Source: Candidatus Zhuqueibacterota bacterium 4484_219
Lineage (GTDB): Bacteria; Zhuqueibacterota; JdFR-76; 4484-219
DNA: 6,482 bases
Reading direction: 5' to 3'
Assembly (NCBI GenBank): GCA_002085035.1
Contig: MZGM01000078.1
Location: 1 to 6,482, forward strand
Position numbers and translations under genes: made by a program. Positions 1 through 6,259 of this stretch are shown one piece after another (the first letter of the stretch is position 1; each line of letters starts with the position of its first letter). A model generated the notes under the pieces. It did no database searches, was not told the origin of the DNA, and saw only the letters and a list, made by a program, of their open reading frames with translations.

Positions 1-401
1 ACCTTGTCGATGACATCGGGTTTAGTTTTCTTCTTTTTAGGCGTTTTGGGTAAAGCTCCATCGTATTTTCGAGAAGTTCCGGTCCTGACATCTACGAGTG
101 TCATTTCCTCAATTATGTAGCGCTTGCGGAACAGCGCGGGGGCATTCATTTTAAAGGCGGTACGCCCTGTTTCGATGAGGTTTCGCATAGTATTGTTTGG
201 ATCAGTCACCTGTAGCCGATCCCATTTTATCGATAGCCCTGTTAAGCTGAAGTCAAGGTTGTCTATTTCAACTCTTGCCCCAACAATGGCCTGAGCTGCT
301 TTTTCTAATCCCGATTCAATCCACTTGTCGATGAAAAACATCGAGAGGGCAATGAATATTGCTACCAGGGTAGCGAGAAATATTAACCCTTTCCATCGCA
401 T
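1..401 (-). CDS. TIGR03545-family AsmA-like membrane-anchored protein (N-terminal 133 residues, partial)
   Basis: Open from an ATG at 399-401 to the window edge, giving 133 residues with the C-terminus missing. The protein starts MRWKG and has one hydrophobic N-terminal helix (about residues 5-23). This is followed by an AsmA/DUF748-like segment: an amphipathic 'GLEKAAQAIVGARVEID' stretch, then 'LQVTDPNNTMRNLIE' (63-77), then 'EMTLVDVRTGTSRK' near 99-112. From memory this layout fits the family TIGR03545, whose members are about 550 residues long. A lysine-rich linker (KTPKKKKTKPD) begins near residue 119. The N-terminal helix would anchor it in the inner membrane with the bulk in the periplasm. 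Members of this family are usually found beside TIGR03546 proteins, as here, with only 3 bases between the genes. The start is set by an AGGAG 8 bases upstream; the ATG 5 bases further in is out of frame and soon stops. The biochemical role is unknown. AsmA-like proteins are linked to envelope lipid transport or outer-membrane homeostasis, so that is an inference only. Confidence 0.85.
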   Translation of the reverse strand, partial: MRWKGLIFLATLVAIFIALSMFFIDKWIESGLEKAAQAIVGARVEIDNLDFSLTGLSIKWDRLQVTDPNNTMRNLIETGRTAFKMNAPALFRKRYIIEEMTLVDVRTGTSRKYDGALPKTPKKKKTKPDVIDK

Positions 402-404
402 GGA

Positions 405-929
405 TTAGTCTCCTAAGTTTCTAATTTTTAAGTAGAATTTCACTAATTTGCTCCCCTGTAGAATCTTTGTGATTTTCCATTTTTGAATTTTTTTATTCCA
501 GGAATCGCGATAGCGTATTACGAACCGCTTAAACAGCAAGTAATTAGGGACTAATAGTACCAGTGAAAGCAATAAACTGCCCATGGTTATGGTGTTATTG
601 AACCTGGTAAAAGGCGCGATGGGGGCATTGTAAAGGGATGTCCACAAGGGGGTTAGGAACGTTAACTTAACAAGTACAAAATATCCTATGCTGTGAAACA
701 ATGGGTCCAGTAACCAGGCGAAAAAACTAAAAAGTGCGAATGCCAACATTGCCGAAGTAACATTAATATTGAGTACAATCAGGAGGACTAAAACTACTAA
801 ATTGTGCAACCTCCAGAGGGGGGTAAGTCCCAGAATTGCACCCAGTGCAAACCCCCAGGCGATTTGATTTGGCGATGCTGCTGAGCGCAACACTTTAATG
901 AATTTGCTTAGTAATTTTAAGGCGAACAT
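405..929 (-). CDS. TIGR03546-family small integral membrane protein (DUF2062-like)
   Basis: A 174-residue hydrophobic protein. It opens with an amphipathic segment (FALKLLSKFIKVLRS), followed by the block 'ASPNQIAWGFALGAILGLTP' (18-37), which resembles DUF2062 proteins. Other conserved-looking blocks are 'LHNLVVLVLL' (41-50), 'FALFSFFAWLLDPLFHSIG' (64-82) and 'APIAPFTRFNNTITMGSLL' (102-120). About four membrane segments are expected, near 22-38, 41-60, 62-88 and 113-135. The tail after residue 137 is basic and probably cytoplasmic. This matches my memory of TIGR03546, a family named for its constant pairing with TIGR03545, and the downstream neighbour here is such a protein. The start has a perfect AGGAGG 7 bases upstream. 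Function is unknown; the neighbours suggest an envelope role, possibly holding or gating the AsmA-like partner, which is inference. Confidence 0.85.
   Translation of the reverse strand: MFALKLLSKFIKVLRSAASPNQIAWGFALGAILGLTPLWRLHNLVVLVLLIVLNINVTSAMLAFALFSFFAWLLDPLFHSIGYFVLVKLTFLTPLWTSLYNAPIAPFTRFNNTITMGSLLLSLVLLVPNYLLFKRFVIRYRDSWNKKIQKWKITKILQGSKLVKFYLKIRNLGD
410..414 (-). promoter_or_regulatory. Shine-Dalgarno AGGAG for the TIGR03545 gene
   Basis: On the minus strand AGGAG lies 8 bases before the ATG at 401. It sits inside the last codons of the upstream TIGR03546 gene, so ribosomes ending that gene finish at the next start. This suggests the two proteins are made together. Confidence 0.7.
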
Positions 930-936
930 AGATTGT

Positions 937-942
937 CCTCCT
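937..942 (-). promoter_or_regulatory. Strong Shine-Dalgarno AGGAGG for the TIGR03546 gene
   Basis: A perfect AGGAGG on the minus strand, 7 bases before the ATG at 929. It fixes the start codon and is the strongest ribosome binding site in the window, in contrast to the A+T-rich leader of the phosphatase gene. Confidence 0.8.
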
Positions 943-992
943 GTTGGAGAAAACTATTCGTTAAACTGAAAAATTTGTATCGCCAATTATGG

Positions 993-1859
993 TTACAGAA
1001 AACTACAGGTTAACCCCATCGCAAGCGACTGTTTAAGTTGACGTTGTTTGGAAATATCTTTGTCGTAGAACAACTTGACGTTAAAATTGACATTGAAATA
1101 TTTAGAAATCTTAGCAGTGAAAACATTATCCCAGTTTACATCAGTTTCATCCAAAGCTTTTAATCCAGAAAAGAGCTCCAGCTTAGAGGTGAAAATTATG
1201 TTCTCAGAAATTTTCCAACTGACATCAGTAACCGATTCGGCGCCGATTTCGCTTTTTATTTTTTCGATCTTTTTAGTTTTGGGATCGTCAGCATATGGAC
1301 TTGGATAATTATGGGTGATGGTTTGTTTTAGTGCCACTCCTAATCTTGTTTTTACAATATTATTTGGTGGCTGATAACCAATGCCAACACTCTGGCGAAA
1401 ATAGCCCGGATCCAAAAAAGCTGAGATCTGCTTCCTGGGATTTGTACCATAATCATATCCTGCCGTAAATTGAGTTTCCGCGGTGACAGCAACATATGGA
1501 TTGGCATAAGTTCCAAACTTGTAACGAAGCACACTTTCCAATTTTATTTCGTCAATAGATTTACGAGACTCTTCTTTACCGCTCTTTGTTTGTCCGTAGC
1601 TAAATTTGCCTGAGTTTGACCAGGTTGTTTTTTCCTGATCATTAACAAATTTGAGATTTAAGTTTACTTGCCAGGCGAAGGAGTTTTCACCTCCCTGAGC
1701 CCAATTGTCGAAACTGGTTTGATTTAAATTTAATCCTCCCACAATTTCTTTTTGCCAACCGCATTTGGGTGACTTTGCCTGTTTTTCTTGTGCGAACAAC
1801 GGAGTAGTAGCTAAAAAGGGCAAAATCACAATCACGGAAATAACGATTTTTGATTTCAT
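993..1859 (-). CDS. DUF3078-family predicted outer-membrane beta-barrel protein
   Basis: A 288-residue protein with a clear signal peptide: Lys at 2 and 4, hydrophobic core about 5-21, and likely cleavage after 'PLFA' at residue 23. The mature part begins with a conserved-looking block, 'LNLNQTSFDNWAQGGENS' (43-60), which is the hallmark I associate with DUF3078. It continues as alternating polar/hydrophobic strands rich in aromatic residues ('GKFSYGQTKSG', 'PYVAVTAETQF', 'VSWKISENIIFTSKLELF', 'FNVNFNVKLFYDKD'), as expected for an outer-membrane barrel of roughly ten or more strands. The C-terminus ends in SFL rather than a terminal Phe, still aromatic next to last. The family is common in Bacteroidota and relatives and has no assigned biochemical function, so transport or structural roles are guesses. 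It lies 41 bases after the phosphatase gene and 63 bases before the TIGR03546 gene. A modest AGGGA sits 6 bases before the start. Confidence 0.82.
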   Translation of the reverse strand: MKSKIVISVIVILPFLATTPLFAQEKQAKSPKCGWQKEIVGGLNLNQTSFDNWAQGGENSFAWQVNLNLKFVNDQEKTTWSNSGKFSYGQTKSGKEESRKSIDEIKLESVLRYKFGTYANPYVAVTAETQFTAGYDYGTNPRKQISAFLDPGYFRQSVGIGYQPPNNIVKTRLGVALKQTITHNYPSPYADDPKTKKIEKIKSEIGAESVTDVSWKISENIIFTSKLELFSGLKALDETDVNWDNVFTAKISKYFNVNFNVKLFYDKDISKQRQLKQSLAMGLTCSFL

Positions 1860-1900
1860 GATATTTCCCTTTCAGTGAATTAACAATTTTCCTATTACTC

Positions 1901-2935
1901 CTAAATCAACTTATGTTTTCTTAACAAGCGTAGCAACACAGGTTCTACTACTTCGCGGAGCTTATCATTGGCGTAGGCAATCCAGGAAAGATTTTCGGTA
2001 GTATTTAAAGGTGCGTTTAGGGGGTTGCCAGTAGCATCAGTAACAATTACGCCAGCCTGTTTTGCAATCAGCATGGTGCAGAGATCGTACGGGTGGCAGC
2101 ACAAAGGCAAGGGGCGACCATGTGCAATTAGCCAGGAATCCAGACAAGAACGCAAATCAGCAATGAGACGATCATGCCCCATGATTAGTTCATAAAATTG
2201 TCCTCCGGTAGAGATGTATTGATCTTCAAAAACATGGGCTTTGTGTTGTTCCAGGGGACCAAGGAGTTCTGCTACCAATTCCTCAGAAATACGCGCCAAA
2301 AGATCAGTACCACCAGGAAAAAATTTGGCAATAGTGGCAAAACCATAGCGGAGTGAAGTAGCTTTCGAGGGACGAGGACAAAGCTGATGGCATTCGCCAG
2401 TGAGCAAATTTTGTCGTTCCCCCATGGTAGATTGACCTTTGATTGCCCAGAGAGAATCGGAATATAGTCCTTTGGAAGTAGGGATCTCTGTTTGTACCGC
2501 TATTTCAACATCTTGTAAGGTAGTGTGTTCCCCAAGATTGGGCGCCACTCCCATCAAAATCCAGGCACTGCGTTTGTCGTACATTAAACCCCGGGTGCCG
2601 TCAATGGGATCGATTATGATGCGAAGTTGTGCTGCCGTCGGATTCTGGGTTTCAGGAAAGACTCTCTCGGCTTTGTCTGTTAGTCCTTCGCAAATTAAAA
2701 CAAACGAATACTTCCCACCAAAGTGTTCTTTGAGCAGCGAAATCAACAACGGTTCCGAAAGGCGATCAAGGCGAAAGATAGTGTCTCCCTCAGTTTCGGA
2801 TGCTACCCCGGAAAGCTCCTCCAACGAACTTTGGCGAATGGTTGCCAACACATGATCCCGCAATTGCCGTTGCAAGTTAAGACACCGTGTTACTAAATCA
2901 CTGGGGTAAGTTTGTTCACTATGATTTTTTTCCAT
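1901..2935 (-). CDS. Inositol-monophosphatase-superfamily phosphatase (divergent)
   Basis: A 344-residue protein of the Li-sensitive, Mg-dependent phosphatase superfamily (inositol monophosphatase, fructose-1,6-bisphosphatase, 3'(2'),5'-bisphosphate nucleotidase). The signature 'DPIDGTRG' is intact at 109-116 (metal ligands Asp109 and Asp112). An upstream acidic site 'ICEG' (Glu83) takes the place of the usual 'GEE'. The late metal-binding motif, usually WD followed by Ala residues, is 'HPYDLCTMLIAKQAGVIVTD' (281-300), with Asp284 the likely ligand. The protein is longer than classical inositol monophosphatases (about 270 residues). The extra length lies partly in a roughly 50-residue N-terminal helical region and partly in the middle section (150-240). 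All core metal ligands are present, so it should be active on a phosphate monoester, but the substrate cannot be read from sequence. Its place 28 bases after galT suggests a sugar-phosphate substrate (inference). The start ATG has only an A+T-rich leader and no good Shine-Dalgarno; no other in-frame Met is close. Confidence 0.85.
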   Translation of the reverse strand: MEKNHSEQTYPSDLVTRCLNLQRQLRDHVLATIRQSSLEELSGVASETEGDTIFRLDRLSEPLLISLLKEHFGGKYSFVLICEGLTDKAERVFPETQNPTAAQLRIIIDPIDGTRGLMYDKRSAWILMGVAPNLGEHTTLQDVEIAVQTEIPTSKGLYSDSLWAIKGQSTMGERQNLLTGECHQLCPRPSKATSLRYGFATIAKFFPGGTDLLARISEELVAELLGPLEQHKAHVFEDQYISTGGQFYELIMGHDRLIADLRSCLDSWLIAHGRPLPLCCHPYDLCTMLIAKQAGVIVTDATGNPLNAPLNTTENLSWIAYANDKLREVVEPVLLRLLRKHKLI

Positions 2936-2963
2936 GATAATATTTCAAATTAGATTTTTTCGA

Positions 2964-4007
2964 TCAATCTTTAATCTTATTTTTATAATGGACTGTGTCT
3001 GCTTCTCGCAGCTCTTGAGCTTTTTCCTCAGGCGTTGTGGGATTAATTATATTTCCTCCGCCAATTTCAGGCCCAGCCAGATATTTTAGTAAGTTTGGCT
3101 GACGCAACGGTGGATGAATCTCTACGTGGAAATGATATTCGTCGTGCGGGTTTCCATCCGTAGGTGCCTGATGAAAAGCCATTACGTAGGGGAAATCGAT
3201 CTGGAAAAGATTGTCATATTTACACAACACCGTGTGAAGGATGTCGGCAAAATCTTTCACTTCTGATTCAGAAAGTTGAGAGATGGATTGGACGTGATTC
3301 CTGGGCATGATGACGACTTCATAAGCGTATTGAGCAAAGAATGGAATGAAGGCAATGTGAGTTTCGTTTTCGTAGACCAGGCGTCTACCATCCAACTTTT
3401 CCGCCTCCAGTACGGTACAGAAGATGCACTTTTTGTGTTGTTGACGATAATCCAACGCCGCTTCAACTTCGCGCTGAATGATTGAGAAAACGAAATTTGT
3501 TCCATACACCTGGCAGTGAGGATGGGGATTGCTTACTCCTACTACCTTGCCCCGATTTTCGAAGATCAATACATGGTTAACCTCGGGCAGGTTGCCAATT
3601 TCACGATATTGTTCCTGCCAGCATTTTACTACCGGCACTATAGTGGGTACAGGCATTTCCGCTAATGAAGTGTTGTGGAGCGGGGTGTAGCAAATAACCT
3701 TAGCAATACCAGAGGCGCGTCTCCGGCGGAAGAGTTTGCCTGCTTGCTCTTCTACTTCAGGGGCTTGCGGCCCCACGGGCGGGTGATCATTAACAAATAC
3801 GTAAGGCTCTTTGTAATCTGGATTAATTTGTCCACTGACTCGTTTATTACGAGGGCAAAAATAGCAAGTAGGCTCATAGGCAGGGACATTGTTGTTTTTT
3901 TGGAGTCTGGTTTTTTCTCCCAGCCATGGTCGATGGCTACGGTGGGCAGCAATAATTACCCACTCTCGTCGCCAGGGGTGCCAACGTTGTTCCCAGATTG
4001 GTTGCAT
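2964..4007 (-). CDS. galT: Galactose-1-phosphate uridylyltransferase (UDP-glucose--hexose-1-phosphate uridylyltransferase)
   Basis: A 347-residue, full-length Leloir pathway enzyme of the HIT superfamily. It exchanges UMP between UDP-glucose and galactose 1-phosphate through a uridylyl-histidine intermediate, in the cytoplasm. The active-site block 'NPHPHCQVYG' (160-169) holds His162 (structural zinc ligand in the E. coli enzyme) and His164, the catalytic nucleophile, followed by Gln166. The N-terminal zinc site is seen as 'CYFC' (Cys48, Cys51), with His111 in 'PLHNTSLAEM'. The C-terminal half carries 'KYDNLFQIDFPYVMAFHQAP' (263-282) and 'YHFHVEIHPPLRQ' (291-303), typical of the second GalT domain. 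A second CxxC (Cys194-Cys197) lies between the domains. It starts 47 bases after ccmF, with GAGG 6 bases before the ATG. No galK, galE or galM is in the window, so the pathway partners must lie elsewhere, or the enzyme serves nucleotide-sugar synthesis. Confidence 0.95.
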   Translation of the reverse strand: MQPIWEQRWHPWRREWVIIAAHRSHRPWLGEKTRLQKNNNVPAYEPTCYFCPRNKRVSGQINPDYKEPYVFVNDHPPVGPQAPEVEEQAGKLFRRRRASGIAKVICYTPLHNTSLAEMPVPTIVPVVKCWQEQYREIGNLPEVNHVLIFENRGKVVGVSNPHPHCQVYGTNFVFSIIQREVEAALDYRQQHKKCIFCTVLEAEKLDGRRLVYENETHIAFIPFFAQYAYEVVIMPRNHVQSISQLSESEVKDFADILHTVLCKYDNLFQIDFPYVMAFHQAPTDGNPHDEYHFHVEIHPPLRQPNLLKYLAGPEIGGGNIINPTTPEEKAQELREADTVHYKNKIKD

Positions 4008-4013
4008 GGACTA

Positions 4014-4017
4014 CCTC
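4014..4017 (-). promoter_or_regulatory. Shine-Dalgarno GAGG for galT
   Basis: On the minus strand GAGG lies 6 bases before the galT ATG at 4007. It supports this start over an out-of-frame ATG at 4049-4051 that has no ribosome binding site. Confidence 0.6.
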
Positions 4018-4054
4018 GTAAATTACTTGGATTGCAAAATTCAACCACCATGCT

Positions 4055-6259
4055 TTATTTCAGCTCACCAATTCGCCGCCTCACTGCAATTAGGCCGCCA
4101 ACTACTATGCACACCATTCCCAGCCATAAAAAATTAATCAGCGGTTTTCTGCTTATTTCCACTAACAACTGTGCGGGAACATTTTGTCGAACAGCTTCAT
4201 CTGCGATTCCTTCAATGCTAACCACTATTGACCCCGGTGGATCAGCGTTAACCTGAAGGATACGCAGTGAGATTTCACCGTTCTGTAGCGTCACAGGCTT
4301 TTGTTCTGTTGGCAAACTCATCGCTACAAATCGGGGACGGATGACGTGTGGTGCGGATTTTTGCGCCCCGGTTTTAACTACTTGTATCTCAGCCTCAATC
4401 ATCATGCCATGCATTGGGGAGGAAACGGGTGGGAATCTAAACCGCATGAAGGTGAAAACATAGTTGCCAATTTGTTCTGGTGTACCCTTGATCAAACGGT
4501 AAACACCCCGTGGAATACCAGGCTGATATTCCAATGGCGAAATGTAAATGTCTTCCAGCAGAGTACGATAGACGTATGGTTCGGCCATAACTCCTTCATT
4601 ACGTTTGGAGTAATACATCGTTGGAGTGGCTACAGAAATACTTTTCTTTTGCTGAAGTTCAATGACCATTTGATTACGGCCATCTGGCAAAACATGCACA
4701 CCTTTGAAGGTAAACCGATAATTGTGAATTTCTACCGGGTGGTTTTCAGCCAGATTCACTGTTTTGGAATCGTCAAATAGCGAACTAACAATTATTCCAA
4801 TAACCAAAAATCCAAAACCCATGTGACTCAAAGAACTACTCCAGGACACTCTTTTTCTAAGCCGAGATTTCAACATCAAAACAGCGTTAGAAAAGATTGC
4901 AAAACAACTGGCAAAAATAAAAAGTAAAGCAACAGGGTTTTTGCTTCCAGCTTTGATTGCCAGGGCAGTAATCACAAGAGCAAGTAACAAAGGCACAAGT
5001 AGTTGACGTAACAATTGTTTTTTGGTTGTCCTTTGCCAGTTTACCAAAGGGCAGATGCCGATAAAAACAGCCAGTAAGATACCAATGGGGATGTGGGTAG
5101 TGTTGTAGAAATCTGCTGTAACATTGGAAGCTTTGCCCAGTAACCCTGTGAGAATTGGAGATGAAGTTCCCATGAAAACGAAAGATGAGGAAATAATTAG
5201 GAGTCCAATGACAATAATAACACTGAATTCTTTGGAAAGTATGGCAATAGAACTTTTAGAGATGGGGATTTGGCGAGAATGGGAAGAATAAAAATATCCG
5301 CCGTAGAGCAAAAAGAATGCGATTAATCCCAGCACTATGCTGTCGAATTCAAGGTTAGTAAACGAATGGACTGAGAAATTTGCTAAGATTCCACTGCGAG
5401 TGAGAAATGTTCCATAGAGAATCAGGAGAAAAGAAATGATAGCCAGTAAAAAATTTGTTCTTTGCATTCTACGGCGCTGGAGTTGGAGTATCATTCCATG
5501 AAATAATGCAGTGCCCGTTAACCAAGGAATAAGGGAGGCATTTTCCACTGGATCCCAGGCCCAATAGCCGCCCCAACCTAAAGTTTTGTAAGACCAGACT
5601 CCACCAAGCATTATACCAATACCTAATGCAAGCCATGCCATTAGTGTCCAGGGCAATGCCGGGCGGACCCATTCTTCATACTGCCCCTTCCACAGAGCAG
5701 CAATTGCCAGCGCGTAGAGGGTGCCGTACAAAGCATATCCTAAGAAGATAAGAGGCGGATGGATAACCATCCAGAGATTTTGGAGCAAATCGTTAAGACC
5801 AGCGCCGTCCAAAGGTGTTTGAGAAAAGGTTTTGAATGGTGAACTTTTGATGGTGATCAGAATTAGGGCAACCTCGATAAGTAGATAATTGAAAAGTACC
5901 TTATCCTCGTTATCGTAGATTTGGGTCATAAAAATTAGTGGTATCCCCACACCAGCGCTTAGTAATGTCCAGAGCAGAAAACTACCTTCCTGTCCAGCCC
6001 AGAATGCTGAAATCAAGTAGAAGAGGGGCAGATCTCGAGAGCTATTCTCGTAGACGTACTGTACTTGGAACTGGTGTTTCAGTAACAAAATCATCAGCGC
6101 TGCAGCAGAAAGCAGTATTGCTATTGTCATCAGGGCGTAAGAAATTCGGGCGTAGGTAAACCAATTTCGTTGTTGCTTGATATTCAAGCCATAGAAGCTC
6201 AAGGATGTTACACCGCAGATTAATCCAATAATCAGGGAAGATTTACCCAGTTCTATCAT
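4055..6259 (-). CDS. ccmF: Cytochrome c-type biogenesis heme lyase subunit CcmF (CcmF/NrfE family)
   Basis: A 734-residue polytopic inner-membrane protein that transfers heme from CcmE to apocytochrome c on the outer face of the membrane. The tryptophan-rich WWD heme-handling motif is intact as 'LGWGGYWAWDPVENASLIPW' (227-246). The four histidines that are conserved in CcmF all appear: His167 ('MVIHPPL') and His298 ('FSVHSF') facing the periplasm, and His254 ('ALFHG') and His479 ('LSHMGFG') within membrane helices. The family block 'LPLFYLISAFWAGQEGSFLL' (77-96) is clear. About 15 membrane segments are expected: fourteen before residue 494, then a periplasmic domain (about 494-707) and a final helix (708-725) ending in a basic tail. 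E. coli CcmF is about 650 residues, and most of the extra length here lies in that last periplasmic domain. The start overlaps the ccmE stop as ATGA, so the two genes are probably translationally coupled. No ccmG or ccmH follows; galT comes next. Confidence 0.95.
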   Translation of the reverse strand: MIELGKSSLIIGLICGVTSLSFYGLNIKQQRNWFTYARISYALMTIAILLSAAALMILLLKHQFQVQYVYENSSRDLPLFYLISAFWAGQEGSFLLWTLLSAGVGIPLIFMTQIYDNEDKVLFNYLLIEVALILITIKSSPFKTFSQTPLDGAGLNDLLQNLWMVIHPPLIFLGYALYGTLYALAIAALWKGQYEEWVRPALPWTLMAWLALGIGIMLGGVWSYKTLGWGGYWAWDPVENASLIPWLTGTALFHGMILQLQRRRMQRTNFLLAIISFLLILYGTFLTRSGILANFSVHSFTNLEFDSIVLGLIAFFLLYGGYFYSSHSRQIPISKSSIAILSKEFSVIIVIGLLIISSSFVFMGTSSPILTGLLGKASNVTADFYNTTHIPIGILLAVFIGICPLVNWQRTTKKQLLRQLLVPLLLALVITALAIKAGSKNPVALLFIFASCFAIFSNAVLMLKSRLRKRVSWSSSLSHMGFGFLVIGIIVSSLFDDSKTVNLAENHPVEIHNYRFTFKGVHVLPDGRNQMVIELQQKKSISVATPTMYYSKRNEGVMAEPYVYRTLLEDIYISPLEYQPGIPRGVYRLIKGTPEQIGNYVFTFMRFRFPPVSSPMHGMMIEAEIQVVKTGAQKSAPHVIRPRFVAMSLPTEQKPVTLQNGEISLRILQVNADPPGSIVVSIEGIADEAVRQNVPAQLLVEISRKPLINFLWLGMVCIVVGGLIAVRRRIGELK
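6256..6259 (-). other. ATGA stop-start overlap of ccmE and ccmF
   Basis: On the minus strand the ccmF ATG (6257-6259) and the ccmE TGA (6256-6258) share bases. The region upstream has only a weak purine stretch (AAAGA), so ccmF is likely translated mainly by ribosomes finishing ccmE. Confidence 0.85.

Noticed and set aside
930..992. Possible sigma-70-like promoter before the TIGR03546 gene (TTGGCG, 17-base spacer, TAACGA on the minus strand).
   Set aside because: The -10 element matches the consensus at only two positions, and such matches are expected by chance in A+T-rich gaps.
2936..2963. A+T-rich gap with a partial inverted pattern between galT and the phosphatase gene, considered as a terminator.
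   Set aside because: There is no G+C-rich stem and no clean T run after a hairpin on the coding strand.
3511..3525. GalT active site reads HPHCQ, with Cys where the E. coli enzyme has Gly.
   Set aside because: The human GalT active site also reads HPHCQ, so this is a normal variant of the family and not a sign of altered chemistry.
3980..4051. Small upstream frame starting at the ATG at 4049-4051 and overlapping the galT start out of frame (about 23 codons).
   Set aside because: It has no ribosome binding site and no recognisable peptide, so it does not support a leader peptide.
3675..4256. Long plus-strand open frame of 193 codons across the galT start and the ccmF end.
   Set aside because: It lies antisense to two strongly supported genes, has no recognisable domain, and its composition is what is expected from the complement of coding sequence.
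4301..4780. Plus-strand open frame of 159 codons inside ccmF.
   Set aside because: It is fully antisense to the CcmF periplasmic domain, without a plausible start signal or protein-like features.
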